From NCBI RefSeq assembly GCF_001983165.1, contig NZ_MNPU01000028.1, forward strand, positions 1 to 64,000: a DNA stretch of 64,000 nucleotides. The letters run 5' to 3'. Origin of the DNA: Pseudomonas gessardii. GTDB taxonomy: Bacteria; Pseudomonadota; Gammaproteobacteria; Pseudomonadales; Pseudomonadaceae. How positions within the stretch are numbered: position 1 is the first letter of the stretch; the number at the start of each line of letters is the position of its first letter. The notes beneath the pieces are model-generated. The model worked only from the letters and a program-made list of their open reading frames with translations. It made no database searches and was not told the origin of the DNA. Below are positions 27,191-35,661 of this stretch, one piece after another. The position numbers and the translations under genes were made by a program.

Positions 27191-28165
27191 TCAGTGAACC
27201 GGCAGTTCAACGCCGTCGAACAGTTCTTCCAGTTCCTGCTTGTTGTGGCACTGGATCGCCTTGGCCATGACTTCACGGGTCAGGTGCGGAGCGAACTTCT
27301 CGATGAAATCGCACATGAAGCCGCGCAGGAACGTGCCACGACGAAAGCCTATCTTGGTCACGCTGGATTCGAACAGTTCGCTGGCATCGAGCACCACCAG
27401 GTCGCTGTCGAGCTTGGTATCGACCGCCATCTTGGCCACGATGCCGACGCCCAGGCCCAGGCGCACGTAAGTCTTGATCACGTCGGCGTCAGCGGCGGTG
27501 AACACCACTTTGGGCGTGAGGCCACGATGGCTGAAAGCTTCGTCGAGTTTGGAGCGGCCGGTGAAACCGAATACATAAGTCACGATCGGGTATTCGGCCA
27601 GGGCTTCAAGGGTCAGCTTCGGCAGCTTGGCCAGTGGGTGGCCCTGGGGGACCACTACACAGCGGTTCCAGCGATAGCACGGCATCATCACCAGGTCACC
27701 GAACAGCTCCAGGGCTTCAGTGGCGATGGCGAAGTCGACGGTGCCGTCAGCCGCCATTTCGGCGATCTGCATCGGCGAGCCCTGGTGCATGTGCAAAGCC
27801 ACGTCCGGGTACTGCTTGATGAACGAGCTGATCACCGGCGGCAGCGCGTAACGGGCCTGGGTGTGGGTGGTGGCGATCGACAGGGTGCCTTTTTTCTCGT
27901 TGGAGAATTCCTGGGCGATCTGCTTGATGCTTTCTACCTTGCGCAGGATTTCGCCGGCCGTGGTGATGATGCGCTCACCGGCAGGCGTGACGCGGGTCAG
28001 GTGCTTGCCGCTGCGGGCGAACACTTCGACGCCCAGTTCGTCTTCCAGCAGGCGGATCTGTTTACTGATACCCGGTTGCGAGGTGTAGAGGCTTTGAGCC
28101 GTGGCGGAAACGTTGAGGTCGTGGTGCGCCACTTCCCAGATGTAGCGCAGTTGTTGAAGCTTCAT
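27191..28165 (-). CDS. cysB: LysR-type regulator CysB
   Basis: A regulator of 324 residues, the full CysB length. It begins MKLQQLRYIWEVAHHDLNVS with the HTH SQPGISKQIRLLEDELG, followed by the inducer (N-acetylserine) binding domain (TTHTQARYALPPVI). It activates sulfur assimilation genes under sulfur limitation. It is monocistronic; its 3' end lies 5 bases from that of the convergent GreAB-like gene. Confidence 0.96.
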   Translation of the reverse strand: MKLQQLRYIWEVAHHDLNVSATAQSLYTSQPGISKQIRLLEDELGVEVFARSGKHLTRVTPAGERIITTAGEILRKVESIKQIAQEFSNEKKGTLSIATTHTQARYALPPVISSFIKQYPDVALHMHQGSPMQIAEMAADGTVDFAIATEALELFGDLVMMPCYRWNRCVVVPQGHPLAKLPKLTLEALAEYPIVTYVFGFTGRSKLDEAFSHRGLTPKVVFTAADADVIKTYVRLGLGVGIVAKMAVDTKLDSDLVVLDASELFESSVTKIGFRRGTFLRGFMCDFIEKFAPHLTREVMAKAIQCHNKQELEELFDGVELPVH

Positions 28166-28269
28166 ATGTGTCCCTCAAAGCAGATAGACGCCACGGATAT
28201 CAGCGACGGTATATAACTATATTAAAGGTTTGAATGATAAATCTAGAACTTTTTATCGTTTACGCCCCA

Positions 28270-28770
28270 TCACACATCATCACTGCGCCGACGCTGCAGT
28301 AAAGGCACCAGATACACCGGCACCTGGGATAACTGCAACACTCGCGCCGCAGTACGTCCCAGTGGGGTCGAGATCCCTGTGCCCTGGCTATGACTTCCTA
28401 CGATCAACAAATCGACCGAGAGTTTCTGCGCCTGGTCGAGAATCACTTGGGCAGGATCCCCCTGGATCACCCGCACCGAACGAATCACCTGCAAGTCCTG
28501 CTCACCGTCCTGCAACTCTTCACGGAAACTGTCCAGCACTCGCTGCTCGATACTGGCCATCACCGTGCTCAGCCCCTGGCTCTGCCATTCGCTCAAGGCC
28601 TGCTCATCCAGGTAGGTCTGCAACACCGACTCTGCGAACAGCCCGATAGGCTCTACCACATGAATCACGTACAGATCCGCCTTGAACGTTCGCGCCATCG
28701 CCAGCGCATGCTGCATCACGTAAGGCGCATACACACCCAGGTCTGAGGCATACAACATCGACCGAATCAT
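28270..28770 (-). CDS. Universal stress protein (UspA family)
   Basis: A single-domain Usp of 166 residues. It begins MIRSMLYASDLG and has an ATP-type loop near GSHSQGTGISTPLGRTA (about 127-143), so it probably binds ATP. AGGAGG precedes the ATG. It lies downstream of the nucleotidase operon on the same strand. The precise stress signal is unknown. Confidence 0.9.
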   Translation of the reverse strand: MIRSMLYASDLGVYAPYVMQHALAMARTFKADLYVIHVVEPIGLFAESVLQTYLDEQALSEWQSQGLSTVMASIEQRVLDSFREELQDGEQDLQVIRSVRVIQGDPAQVILDQAQKLSVDLLIVGSHSQGTGISTPLGRTAARVLQLSQVPVYLVPLLQRRRSDDV

Positions 28771-28840
28771 AGAACCTCCTGGACTGCCAGGATGGCGGGG
28801 ATTGCTTCAGCTTAGCAGCGCCTTTGCGACTGTGATGAAC

Positions 28841-29758
28841 TTAGCTCTCGACCTGGACTTTCGGCTCATTGCTCACGCCATGGGGCACGTGCCCGGTGGC
28901 CACCACCGCCCTGGCTTTCTCGCAATGGCCAGCCTGGTCGTCAAAAAAAACATCGGCGGCGAACGCCTCAAGGAACGCCGATTTTTCCAGCCCCCCGAGA
29001 AACAGCGACTCGTCCAAGCGGATATCCCACTCACGCAAGGTGCGGATCACCCGCTCGTGGGACGGCGCCGAACGCGCCGTCACCAGCGCCGTGCGAATCG
29101 GACATGACTCATCGGGGAACTCGCGCTGCAACAGATTGAGCGCCGCCAGGAAGCCTTTGAAGGGCCCACCACGCAGCGGTTCACGGGCCGACTGCCGCTC
29201 GCTGGCCTGGAACGCTTCCAGGCCGCCGGTTTGGTAGACACGCTCGGACTCGTCGGAAAACAGCACCGCGTCGCCATCAAAAGCAATCCGCAACTCAGCA
29301 CTGGAGGCCCGCCGCGTACCGCCGGACAAAATAGTCGCTGCCGCAAAACCTTCGTCCAGCGCACTGCGCACATCTTCGGCGTGGGTCGAAAGGAACAGGT
29401 GACTGCCAAACGCGGCCAGGTAAGGGTGAGGGTTACGCCCACCGACAAACGCCGCACGGGAAATATCCAGGCCGTAATGCTGGATCGAATTGAACACACG
29501 CAAACCGGTGTCGGCACTGTTGCGCGACACCAGCACCACTTCGACCCGAGCCCGCCCGAGACTGGCGTTCAGGCTCAGGAGTTTCTTGACCAAGGCAAAG
29601 GCTTCTCCCGGCTCAAGGATTTCTTCCTCGTGCTCAATCTGGTATTTGCGGTACGCCTCGACGCCTTGGGACAGATAAACCTTATGGCTTTCACCCAGGT
29701 CGAACAGCGCTCGCGAGGAAATCGCCAGCACCAGTTTGTCGCTTATCCCTTTGGCCAT
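28841..29758 (-). CDS. Cytosolic 5'-nucleotidase (NT5C1-like)
   Basis: A protein of 305 residues matching the 5-nucleotidase family related to eukaryotic cytosolic 5'-nucleotidase 1A. HAD-like motifs are AFDGDAVLFSDESE (catalytic aspartates) and a late FFDDQAGHCEKA; TARSAP resembles the motif II region. It likely dephosphorylates nucleoside monophosphates. It is third in an operon: thioredoxin-like, PanE-like, nucleotidase, with 9 bases between this start and the previous stop. Confidence 0.82.
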   Translation of the reverse strand: MAKGISDKLVLAISSRALFDLGESHKVYLSQGVEAYRKYQIEHEEEILEPGEAFALVKKLLSLNASLGRARVEVVLVSRNSADTGLRVFNSIQHYGLDISRAAFVGGRNPHPYLAAFGSHLFLSTHAEDVRSALDEGFAAATILSGGTRRASSAELRIAFDGDAVLFSDESERVYQTGGLEAFQASERQSAREPLRGGPFKGFLAALNLLQREFPDESCPIRTALVTARSAPSHERVIRTLREWDIRLDESLFLGGLEKSAFLEAFAADVFFDDQAGHCEKARAVVATGHVPHGVSNEPKVQVES

Positions 29759-29767
29759 GTCAGTTCC

Positions 29768-30730
29768 TCAGCCGTTGCGTCGATCGATAAAGCTCAGGGC
29801 CTGGTACAGCGCCTGCATCCGCGGCAACTCACAGCCTGCGGCCCTGGCAGCGGCCAGCGGGCGGGCGTAGATCGCGGCCAGTTCCAGCGGGCGCTGGTGC
29901 TGATGATCGTGATACATGCTTGGCCAGTAGTCCGTCAAACGCTCGGTCATGTTGAACATCTGCTCGGCGTAGCCAGGCGCGATCTCATGACCGCACGCCC
30001 GGGCGCCCTGCACCACTTCAGCCATCAAACCCTGGATCAACTCCCGGCTGGATTCGTCGGCCATCAACGCCGAGGTGTTCGCACCGAGCAGCACCGACAG
30101 GCCGTTGTACGGCACATTCCACACCAGTTTGTGCCAGCGCGCCTGGTCCAGGTCGGGCATGGCCTGGGAGTCGATCCCGGCCTCGCGGAACAACCCGGCG
30201 CCCTCTTCGACAATCGCCTGGCGGCGTGCAGCATCATGAGAGGCACTGCCACTGTGATAGCCAAGACTGACCCGGCCCATGGCCTGATGCTCGACAATCC
30301 CCGGCCCGCAACGGTGTACGCAGATATAACAAAGCCCACCGAGCAAATGCAGGGACTCAGGCAAATGTTCACGCAGGCCATCCTCGACACCGAGGCCATT
30401 TTGCAACAGCACGACCTTGGCACCCGGCGCCGCCACCTGGGCAATCGTCGGCGCCAACTCAACGTTACCGGTGGTTTTAGTGCCCACCAGCAGCCAGTCG
30501 CAAGGCGGCATGTCGGCCGCATTGGCGTAGGCCTGGACCGGGTGCAGGCTCAAGGCCCCATGCACCGCACTATTGAGTTGCAAGCCACGCTCACTGACCG
30601 CCGCGTATTCACTGCGCAGCAGGAAATGCACATCGAAACCGGCGCGCGCCAGCATCAACCCGTAAAAACCACCGATGGCACCGGTGCCGATAATCCCAAT
30701 GCGCGGGCCAGGCTCAACTGCACTCGTCAT
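29768..30730 (-). CDS. 2-dehydropantoate 2-reductase-like protein
   Basis: A reductase of 320 residues of the ApbA/PanE family. The N-terminal NADPH loop GIIGTGAIGG starts near residue 12; the catalytic-lysine region ARWHKLVWNVPYNGLSVLLG is present. Family members reduce ketopantoate in CoA synthesis, but several PanE paralogues act on other 2-keto acids, so the symbol panE is not assigned. It overlaps the upstream thioredoxin-like gene by four bases (ATGA). Confidence 0.85.
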   Translation of the reverse strand: MTSAVEPGPRIGIIGTGAIGGFYGLMLARAGFDVHFLLRSEYAAVSERGLQLNSAVHGALSLHPVQAYANAADMPPCDWLLVGTKTTGNVELAPTIAQVAAPGAKVVLLQNGLGVEDGLREHLPESLHLLGGLCYICVHRCGPGIVEHQAMGRVSLGYHSGSASHDAARRQAIVEEGAGLFREAGIDSQAMPDLDQARWHKLVWNVPYNGLSVLLGANTSALMADESSRELIQGLMAEVVQGARACGHEIAPGYAEQMFNMTERLTDYWPSMYHDHQHQRPLELAAIYARPLAAARAAGCELPRMQALYQALSFIDRRNG

Positions 30731-31071
30731 GGCAACTCCTCTGGTTCTTGTTTGAGCGCCTCATTTATAGCGTCGCTGAGGTCGCTGGGGTTCAGGCCCA
30801 CCTGCAGTGCTCCGTGGAGTTGACCCTCGCACACTACAAATAAAGCCGGCAAATGAAAGATCCCGTAGCGCGCCACCGCACCACCATTGTGCCCAGCATC
30901 GACCCAGCAGATGCGCGCCACCGGCAGGTTCCAACCCGGTATCTGCTGGCGCGCCCACCGACAACTGGAACAGCCAACGCTGGTAAACACCAGCAGCGAA
31001 GTGCCCGGTAACGCCAGTAACTGCTGGTCGATATCCAAATCCGTCAATTCAAACGCTTTCACTCGATCCAC
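30727..31071 (-). CDS. Thioredoxin-like protein
   Basis: A small protein of about 114 residues with a thioredoxin-type active site CSSC in FTSVGCSSCRWARQQIP, and a cis-Pro segment YGIFHLPALFVV. No signal peptide is evident. No good ATG exists; GTG 31071 is chosen because AAAGGG lies 6 bases before it (GTG 31062 is next). It is coupled to the PanE-like gene by an ATGA overlap. The start is uncertain; the product is clear. Confidence 0.75.
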   Translation of the reverse strand: MDRVKAFELTDLDIDQQLLALPGTSLLVFTSVGCSSCRWARQQIPGWNLPVARICWVDAGHNGGAVARYGIFHLPALFVVCEGQLHGALQVGLNPSDLSDAINEALKQEPEELP

Positions 31072-31249
31072 ACCACGCCCTTTAACCAGGCAACACACTA
31101 TCAGGCCGCACGCCACCGCGCGCAATTGCCCATTGTCGAGCCGGCGTGTACGCGCTAAGGTTCGGCTCCCCGCTGCATTTAAATCATGCTGTGCTCCGCC
31201 GCACGGGGTTCGCTGGCGGCCGGCACCCGTGACCCTGACGAGTAACACG

Positions 31250-32326
31250 ATGGCTGATTTACCGATCAACGACCTAAACGTCGAATCCAACGAGACCCTG
31301 ATCACACCCGATCAGCTCAAACGCGAAATCCCTTTGAGCGACGCTGCACTGCAGACCGTCACCAAGGGCCGCGAAGTCATTCGTGACATCCTCGACGGCA
31401 CTGACCACCGCTTGTTCGTGGTGATCGGCCCTTGCTCGATCCACGACCTCAAGGCTGCCCACGAGTACGCCGAGCGCCTAAAAGTGCTGGCTGCAGAAGT
31501 GTCTGACACTTTGTATCTGGTGATGCGCGTGTATTTCGAGAAGCCACGGACCACCGTCGGCTGGAAAGGCCTGATCAACGACCCGTACCTGGACGACTCG
31601 TTCAAGATCCAGGACGGCTTGCATATCGGCCGCAAGCTGCTGCTGGACCTGGCTGAAATGGGCCTGCCCACGGCCACTGAAGCCCTGGACCCGATTTCCC
31701 CGCAGTACTTGCAAGACCTGATCAGTTGGTCGGCGATCGGTGCGCGTACCACCGAATCGCAAACCCACCGCGAAATGGCCTCCGGCCTGTCTTCGGCCGT
31801 GGGTTTCAAGAACGGTACCGATGGCGGCCTGACCGTGGCGATCAATGCCTTGCAGTCGGTTTCCAGCCCACACCGCTTCCTGGGGATCAACCAGGAAGGT
31901 GGCGTGTCCATCGTCACCACCAAGGGCAACGCCTATGGCCACGTGGTACTGCGTGGCGGCAATGGCAAGCCCAACTATGATTCGGTCAGCGTGGCCCTGT
32001 GCGAGCAGGCGCTTACCAAGGCGAAAATCAAGCCGAACATCATGGTCGATTGCAGCCACGCCAACTCCAACAAGGACCCGGCCCTGCAACCGCTGGTGAT
32101 GGAGAACGTGGCCAACCAGATCCTGGAAGGCAACCAGTCGATTATCGGCCTGATGGTCGAGAGTCACCTGAACTGGGGTTGCCAGGCGATCCCCAAGGAT
32201 CTGGCCGACCTGCAATACGGCGTGTCGATCACCGATGCCTGCATCGACTGGTCCGCCACCGAGACTACCCTGCGCAGCATGCACGCCAAGCTCAAGGACG
32301 TATTGCCCAAACGCAAACGTACCTGA
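31250..32326 (+). CDS. aroG: 3-deoxy-7-phosphoheptulonate synthase, class I
   Basis: A DAHP synthase of 358 residues of the AroF/G/H type: RLFVVIGPCSIHD, MRVYFEKPRTTVGWKGLINDP, GARTTESQTHREMASGLS and MVDCSHANSNKDP carry the PEP and metal residues. It catalyses the same shikimate step as the class II enzyme at 17.5 kb. Which aromatic amino acid inhibits it cannot be told. The ATG at 31250 matches the family N-terminus. A terminator follows. It is divergent from the thioredoxin-like operon. Confidence 0.95.
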   Translation: MADLPINDLNVESNETLITPDQLKREIPLSDAALQTVTKGREVIRDILDGTDHRLFVVIGPCSIHDLKAAHEYAERLKVLAAEVSDTLYLVMRVYFEKPRTTVGWKGLINDPYLDDSFKIQDGLHIGRKLLLDLAEMGLPTATEALDPISPQYLQDLISWSAIGARTTESQTHREMASGLSSAVGFKNGTDGGLTVAINALQSVSSPHRFLGINQEGGVSIVTTKGNAYGHVVLRGGNGKPNYDSVSVALCEQALTKAKIKPNIMVDCSHANSNKDPALQPLVMENVANQILEGNQSIIGLMVESHLNWGCQAIPKDLADLQYGVSITDACIDWSATETTLRSMHAKLKDVLPKRKRT

Positions 32327-32333
32327 CGCACAC

Positions 32334-32363
32334 AAAAACGCCGGGCTTAGCCCGGCGTTTTTT
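32334..32363. terminator. Rho-independent terminator after aroG
   Basis: Stem aacgccgggcttagcccggcgtt with A-run and T-run, between the convergent aroG and GNAT genes. Confidence 0.92.
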
Positions 32364-32382
32364 TATGCGTGTCTATTGGCGT

Positions 32383-32664
32383 TCACAGCTTCGCGGCATG
32401 GCGCTGGTGACGCTCCATATAGCGCTCGACGTAGGAGCAGGACGGAATCACCGTGTAGCCCATGCTCTCGGCATATTGCAGCGCTTCTTCGGTCAGCGCA
32501 GCAGCAATACCGCGCCCACGCAGGGCATTGGGCACAAACGTGCGGTAAATATCCAGGGTCTGTTTCCCCAGGTCCATGTAGGTCAGATAGGCACGATGAC
32601 CGTCCACATTGGTCTCGAACTGATGACCAGCCTGGTCATGGTGGATGGACAACGCCTCGCTCAT
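32383..32664 (-). CDS. Small GNAT-family N-acetyltransferase (YjdJ type)
   Basis: A protein of 93 residues, a compact GNAT domain of the Gcn5-related YjdJ type. The acetyl-CoA loop RGRGIAAAL is visible (about 48-56), followed by ALQYAESMGYTVIPSCSYV. The substrate is unknown. The ATG at 32664 has GAGGAG upstream. Confidence 0.85.
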   Translation of the reverse strand: MSEALSIHHDQAGHQFETNVDGHRAYLTYMDLGKQTLDIYRTFVPNALRGRGIAAALTEEALQYAESMGYTVIPSCSYVERYMERHQRHAAKL

Positions 32665-33205
32665 CACTACTCCTCGCGGGTCTTGGTTTCTGACCCCTAC
32701 CTTACCGATGTTTTTCCGGCGAAGGAACATCTACGCCACCCCGTGCCGGTTTCGACAACGAGAAAAGCCCTACAGCACTCACGGCCCGCACCCAGGAATA
32801 GTAGGCACCAATCCTGTCATTGCTCAAGGGACGCTTGTCATCCATGGGGCTGGCGGACATAGAAAGGGCTGATCGAGCATCCGGTGGTCGATAGCCTGAA
32901 CATTGCCGGCAGTTGAAGCTTGAGACGAACAGCGGCTCTTAAAGTCACCTCTACATGCGCAAAAGATGCCCTTCAGCGCCAAGAAAATCTGAACAATAGT
33001 GTTCGCCTTGATATATAAATTGACTTGCGCTTACAACGTTTAACACTTGCCAGCTGGCGCTTTCAGCCTGGATCCAATCTTTGACTGCGCATCAAAGACT
33101 GGACAATTTTTATACAAACTCGCTAAAGATTAGCCAAAATAGATTCGGTACAAGAATTTTTTTTGCTTCTTGCGCTACGTCAGTTTACTTACTACAAGTA
33201 ATGGG
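32665..33205. other. AT-rich noncoding region upstream of oprI
   Basis: No credible gene is seen here. It is lower in GC than its surroundings and holds a symmetric element GAACA-N4-TGTTC at 32991-33004. The oprI promoter must lie at its right-hand end. Confidence 0.5.
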
Positions 33206-33211
33206 TAGTAT
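33184..33211 (+). promoter_or_regulatory. Candidate oprI promoter
   Basis: TTTACT (33184-33189), 16-base spacer, TAGTAT (33206-33211), placing transcription start about 60 bases before the oprI ATG. A plausible sigma-70 promoter by sequence only. Confidence 0.35.
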
Positions 33212-33278
33212 GTACGCCGGCTATTAGCTCACTCTGAGATAGTAGCCATTAAATAGAAAGTCCTTGAAGGGGAACACG

Positions 33279-33530
33279 ATGAACAACGTTCTGAAATTCT
33301 CTGCTCTGGCTCTGGCCGCAGTTCTGGCTACCGGTTGCAGCAGCGTCTCCAAAGAAACCGAAGCTCGTCTGACTGCAACTGAAGACGCAGCAGCTCGCTC
33401 CCAGGCCCGTGCAGACGAAGCCTACCGTAAAGCTGATGAAGCTCTGGCTGCTGCTCAAAAAGCACAACAGACTGCTGATGAAGCTAACGAGCGCGCTCTG
33501 CGCATGCTTGAAAAAGCTAGCCGCAAGTAA
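33279..33530 (+). CDS. oprI: Major outer-membrane lipoprotein OprI
   Basis: A lipoprotein of 83 residues. Signal peptide with lipobox LATGCSS (lipidated Cys near 19), then an alanine-rich heptad coiled coil (ARADEAYRKADEALAAAQKA) and a C-terminal ASRK whose terminal Lys is the type used for covalent attachment to peptidoglycan in Lpp. The codon use is strongly biased (CTG, GCT, CGT), as expected of a very abundant protein. AAGGGGAA precedes the ATG. The convergent L,D-transpeptidase could be the linking enzyme. Confidence 0.96.
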   Translation: MNNVLKFSALALAAVLATGCSSVSKETEARLTATEDAAARSQARADEAYRKADEALAAAQKAQQTADEANERALRMLEKASRK

Positions 33531-33550
33531 TAATCCCTCGGGATTGTTAT

Positions 33551-33581
33551 CAAGCCGATCCATTTTTGGATCGGCTTTTTA
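33551..33581 (+). terminator. Terminator of oprI
   Basis: Stem agccgatccatttttggatcggct-type repeat (33553-33576) followed by TTTTT. Confidence 0.92.
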
Positions 33582-33611
33582 TTGCCCGAAATTGGGCTCC
33601 GGATCCCAGGC

Positions 33612-33650
33612 AATAAAAAGCCCGCCAGGGAATAATCCGTGGCGGGCTTC
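33612..33650 (-). terminator. Terminator of the L,D-transpeptidase gene
   Basis: On the minus strand, aagcccgcca pairs with tggcgggctt and is followed by a T-run; it can also work as a second terminator for oprI. Confidence 0.85.
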
Positions 33651-33662
33651 TATTGGGTGACG

Positions 33663-34631
33663 TTATTGCAGTAAGTCGCCCGGTGCGCTGGTGATCATAG
33701 GTGCCTCGCCCGGCTCACCGATTTGCGCCGGCAAGCCATCTTCGGCCGCCACTACATCACGCACCTCATCCCAATTGACCCGCAGGTTGTTGGCCAGGTC
33801 TTCGCGCTTGAGCATCGCATTGATGACGGCCGTGTGCTTGTCGACCACCGACGGCGTGCCATCGTCGTTCAATGGCGCATGCGCCTCCAGGTAAACCTTG
33901 CCGCCGCTGATGCCAAACTTGTAGGCGTCATTGATGATCCGCACAGGCGTGCCCACCGGAACCATCTTGGCCATCTCCAGCACGTTGTTGTTGAACATGC
34001 GGAAGCAGCCATGGCTGGTACGGGTACCAATGCCGAACTTCTTGTTGGAGCCGTGAATCAGATAGCCCGGCGTACCCAGGGTGAACTTGAATGGCCCCAG
34101 GGGGTTGTCGGGACCTGCCGGCACCACGTTGGGCAGCGGGTCGCCATCAGCCGCGTGCTCGGCCTTGATCGACGCAGGCGGGGTCCAGGTCGGGTTGGGG
34201 GTCTTGGCGATGATGCTGGTATGGGCGATCGGCGAGCCCCAGCCTTCGCGACCGATACCGAGCGGGAAGGTGTACACCACGTCCTGACCCTTGGGGTAGT
34301 AGTACAGGCGGTACTCGGCCAGGTTGATCACGATGCCTTCCCGGGGACCCGGCGGCAGGATGAAACGGGTCGGCAACACAATCTCGGCCCCGGTCCCCGG
34401 CAGCCAGGCATCGACACCCGGATTGGCCGCGACCATCTCCGAATAGCCCAGGTCATAAGTAACCCCCAGGTCGGCAAAGGTGTCTTCGTACTTGGCCTTG
34501 ATCACCTGGACCTGGCCGACAATGTCTTCACCCGGCGGTGGCAGGGGCAGTTGCAGGGCTGCAACAGGACCGGCTGCACACAAGGCAGCGAGAGACAGGC
34601 AACGGGTGACGACAGGGAGGCGCGACAACAT
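33663..34631 (-). CDS. L,D-transpeptidase (YkuD/ErfK family)
   Basis: A periplasmic enzyme of 322 residues. Signal peptide (about 1-25), a LysM-like segment (about 45-90), then a YkuD catalytic domain with YLIHGSNKKFGIG and the active-site SHGCFRM. Such enzymes make 3-3 peptidoglycan crosslinks or attach Lpp-type lipoproteins to meso-DAP. Being next to oprI, linkage of OprI to peptidoglycan is an attractive role, but this is inference. The ATG at 34631 has AAGGAT upstream; the frame extends upstream without similarity. Confidence 0.92.
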   Translation of the reverse strand: MLSRLPVVTRCLSLAALCAAGPVAALQLPLPPPGEDIVGQVQVIKAKYEDTFADLGVTYDLGYSEMVAANPGVDAWLPGTGAEIVLPTRFILPPGPREGIVINLAEYRLYYYPKGQDVVYTFPLGIGREGWGSPIAHTSIIAKTPNPTWTPPASIKAEHAADGDPLPNVVPAGPDNPLGPFKFTLGTPGYLIHGSNKKFGIGTRTSHGCFRMFNNNVLEMAKMVPVGTPVRIINDAYKFGISGGKVYLEAHAPLNDDGTPSVVDKHTAVINAMLKREDLANNLRVNWDEVRDVVAAEDGLPAQIGEPGEAPMITSAPGDLLQ

Positions 34632-34692
34632 CCGGGAAATCCTTCGCAGATCGACGGGGGGGTAAAATGGCGATTGTAGCGTGTAGCGGCCC

Positions 34693-34989
34693 TTAAAGCT
34701 CGAAGCGCAGCTCAGGCCAGATAGGCGGCGTACCACGCTTTTGCGATTCGAGAATCGCCCGGCACAGGGGGCACAGGCGCTGATCCTGGAAGATCGAGCG
34801 ATCCACCGAGGACCAGCGTGGCTGGGCCGGCAGCAATGTGCCACAGAGCGTGCGGTCGATGGTGCCGCCCAGCTCCAACTGGCGCGTCACCAGATGCACC
34901 TTCACTTCCTGGCAGGCGAACAGATCCAACTGCTCGTCGGGCTCGATCAGTTGGTAGGCAAACAGGGACCAGGCAGGACGCGACGACAT
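34693..34989 (-). CDS. Small protein with CPLC motif, unknown
   Basis: A protein of 98 residues, conserved in Pseudomonas as I recall but without assigned function. It has four Cys, including LCPLC near the C-terminus, suggesting a metal site. No membrane segment is seen. The ATG at 34989 has TGGAG upstream. It is between the L,D-transpeptidase and tesA on the same strand. Confidence 0.75.
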   Translation of the reverse strand: MSSRPAWSLFAYQLIEPDEQLDLFACQEVKVHLVTRQLELGGTIDRTLCGTLLPAQPRWSSVDRSIFQDQRLCPLCRAILESQKRGTPPIWPELRFEL

Positions 34990-35045
34990 CGGGGGCTCCA
35001 AATCGGGGGCGCCACCTTAGCCGAAAGACCGCTGCTAGAAAAGCG

Positions 35046-35651
35046 TCATAACAGCGGTTTTAGCGTCGGCCAGACATTTTCCAGCAACTTGGCCTGGGCG
35101 CCGACTGCCGGGTGGATTCCGTCAGCCTGCATCATTTCGGGATGACCACCGATTCCCTCCAGGAAAAACGGGACCAACGGGACCTTTTGCACCTCGGACA
35201 CGTCACCATAGACCTTGGCAAAGGCCTCGGTGTAACGCTTCCCATAATTGGGTGGCAATTGCATACCCAACAGCAGCACCTTGGCACCACTGGCCTTGGA
35301 CTTCTCGATCATCGAAGCAAGATTTTGTTGCAATTGCGTTGGCAGTTGCCCGCGCAGCCCATCATTGCCGCCCAGCTCAAGAATCACCAGGTCCGGCTTA
35401 TGCTCTGCAAGTGCCGCCGGCAGCCGCGCGAGGCCACCAGCACTGGTGTCGCCGCTGATGGAAGCATTGACCACCTTATCGTCAAAACCTTCGCTCTTGA
35501 GCCGTTGCTCCAGCAGCGCCACCCACCCTTTGCTGGTATCCAGGCCGAAACCGGCACTGATACTATCGCCAACGATCAGGACAGTACCCGCCGCTGCGTT
35601 CTGGGCCATGCACATCAGGGCCAGGCCAGCACTCAAAAACCATATTCGCAT
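35046..35651 (-). CDS. tesA: Acyl-CoA thioesterase/arylesterase TesA (SGNH)
   Basis: A secreted SGNH hydrolase of 201 residues. Signal peptide MRIWFLSAGLALMCMAQNAAAG, catalytic Ser in GDSISAGFG, Gly and Asn in GGNDGLRG, and Asp-His in DGIHP. It acts as esterase, thioesterase and lysophospholipase in the periplasm. ATG 35651 has GGAGAAT upstream; ATG 35663 is possible. Its start is only 10 bases from that of the divergent ABC ATPase gene. Confidence 0.94.
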   Translation of the reverse strand: MRIWFLSAGLALMCMAQNAAAGTVLIVGDSISAGFGLDTSKGWVALLEQRLKSEGFDDKVVNASISGDTSAGGLARLPAALAEHKPDLVILELGGNDGLRGQLPTQLQQNLASMIEKSKASGAKVLLLGMQLPPNYGKRYTEAFAKVYGDVSEVQKVPLVPFFLEGIGGHPEMMQADGIHPAVGAQAKLLENVWPTLKPLL

Positions 35652-35661
35652 CGGATTCTCC

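Noticed and set aside
29231..30823. 530-codon plus-strand frame over the nucleotidase and PanE-like genes
   Set aside because: Antisense to two coupled, well-supported genes.
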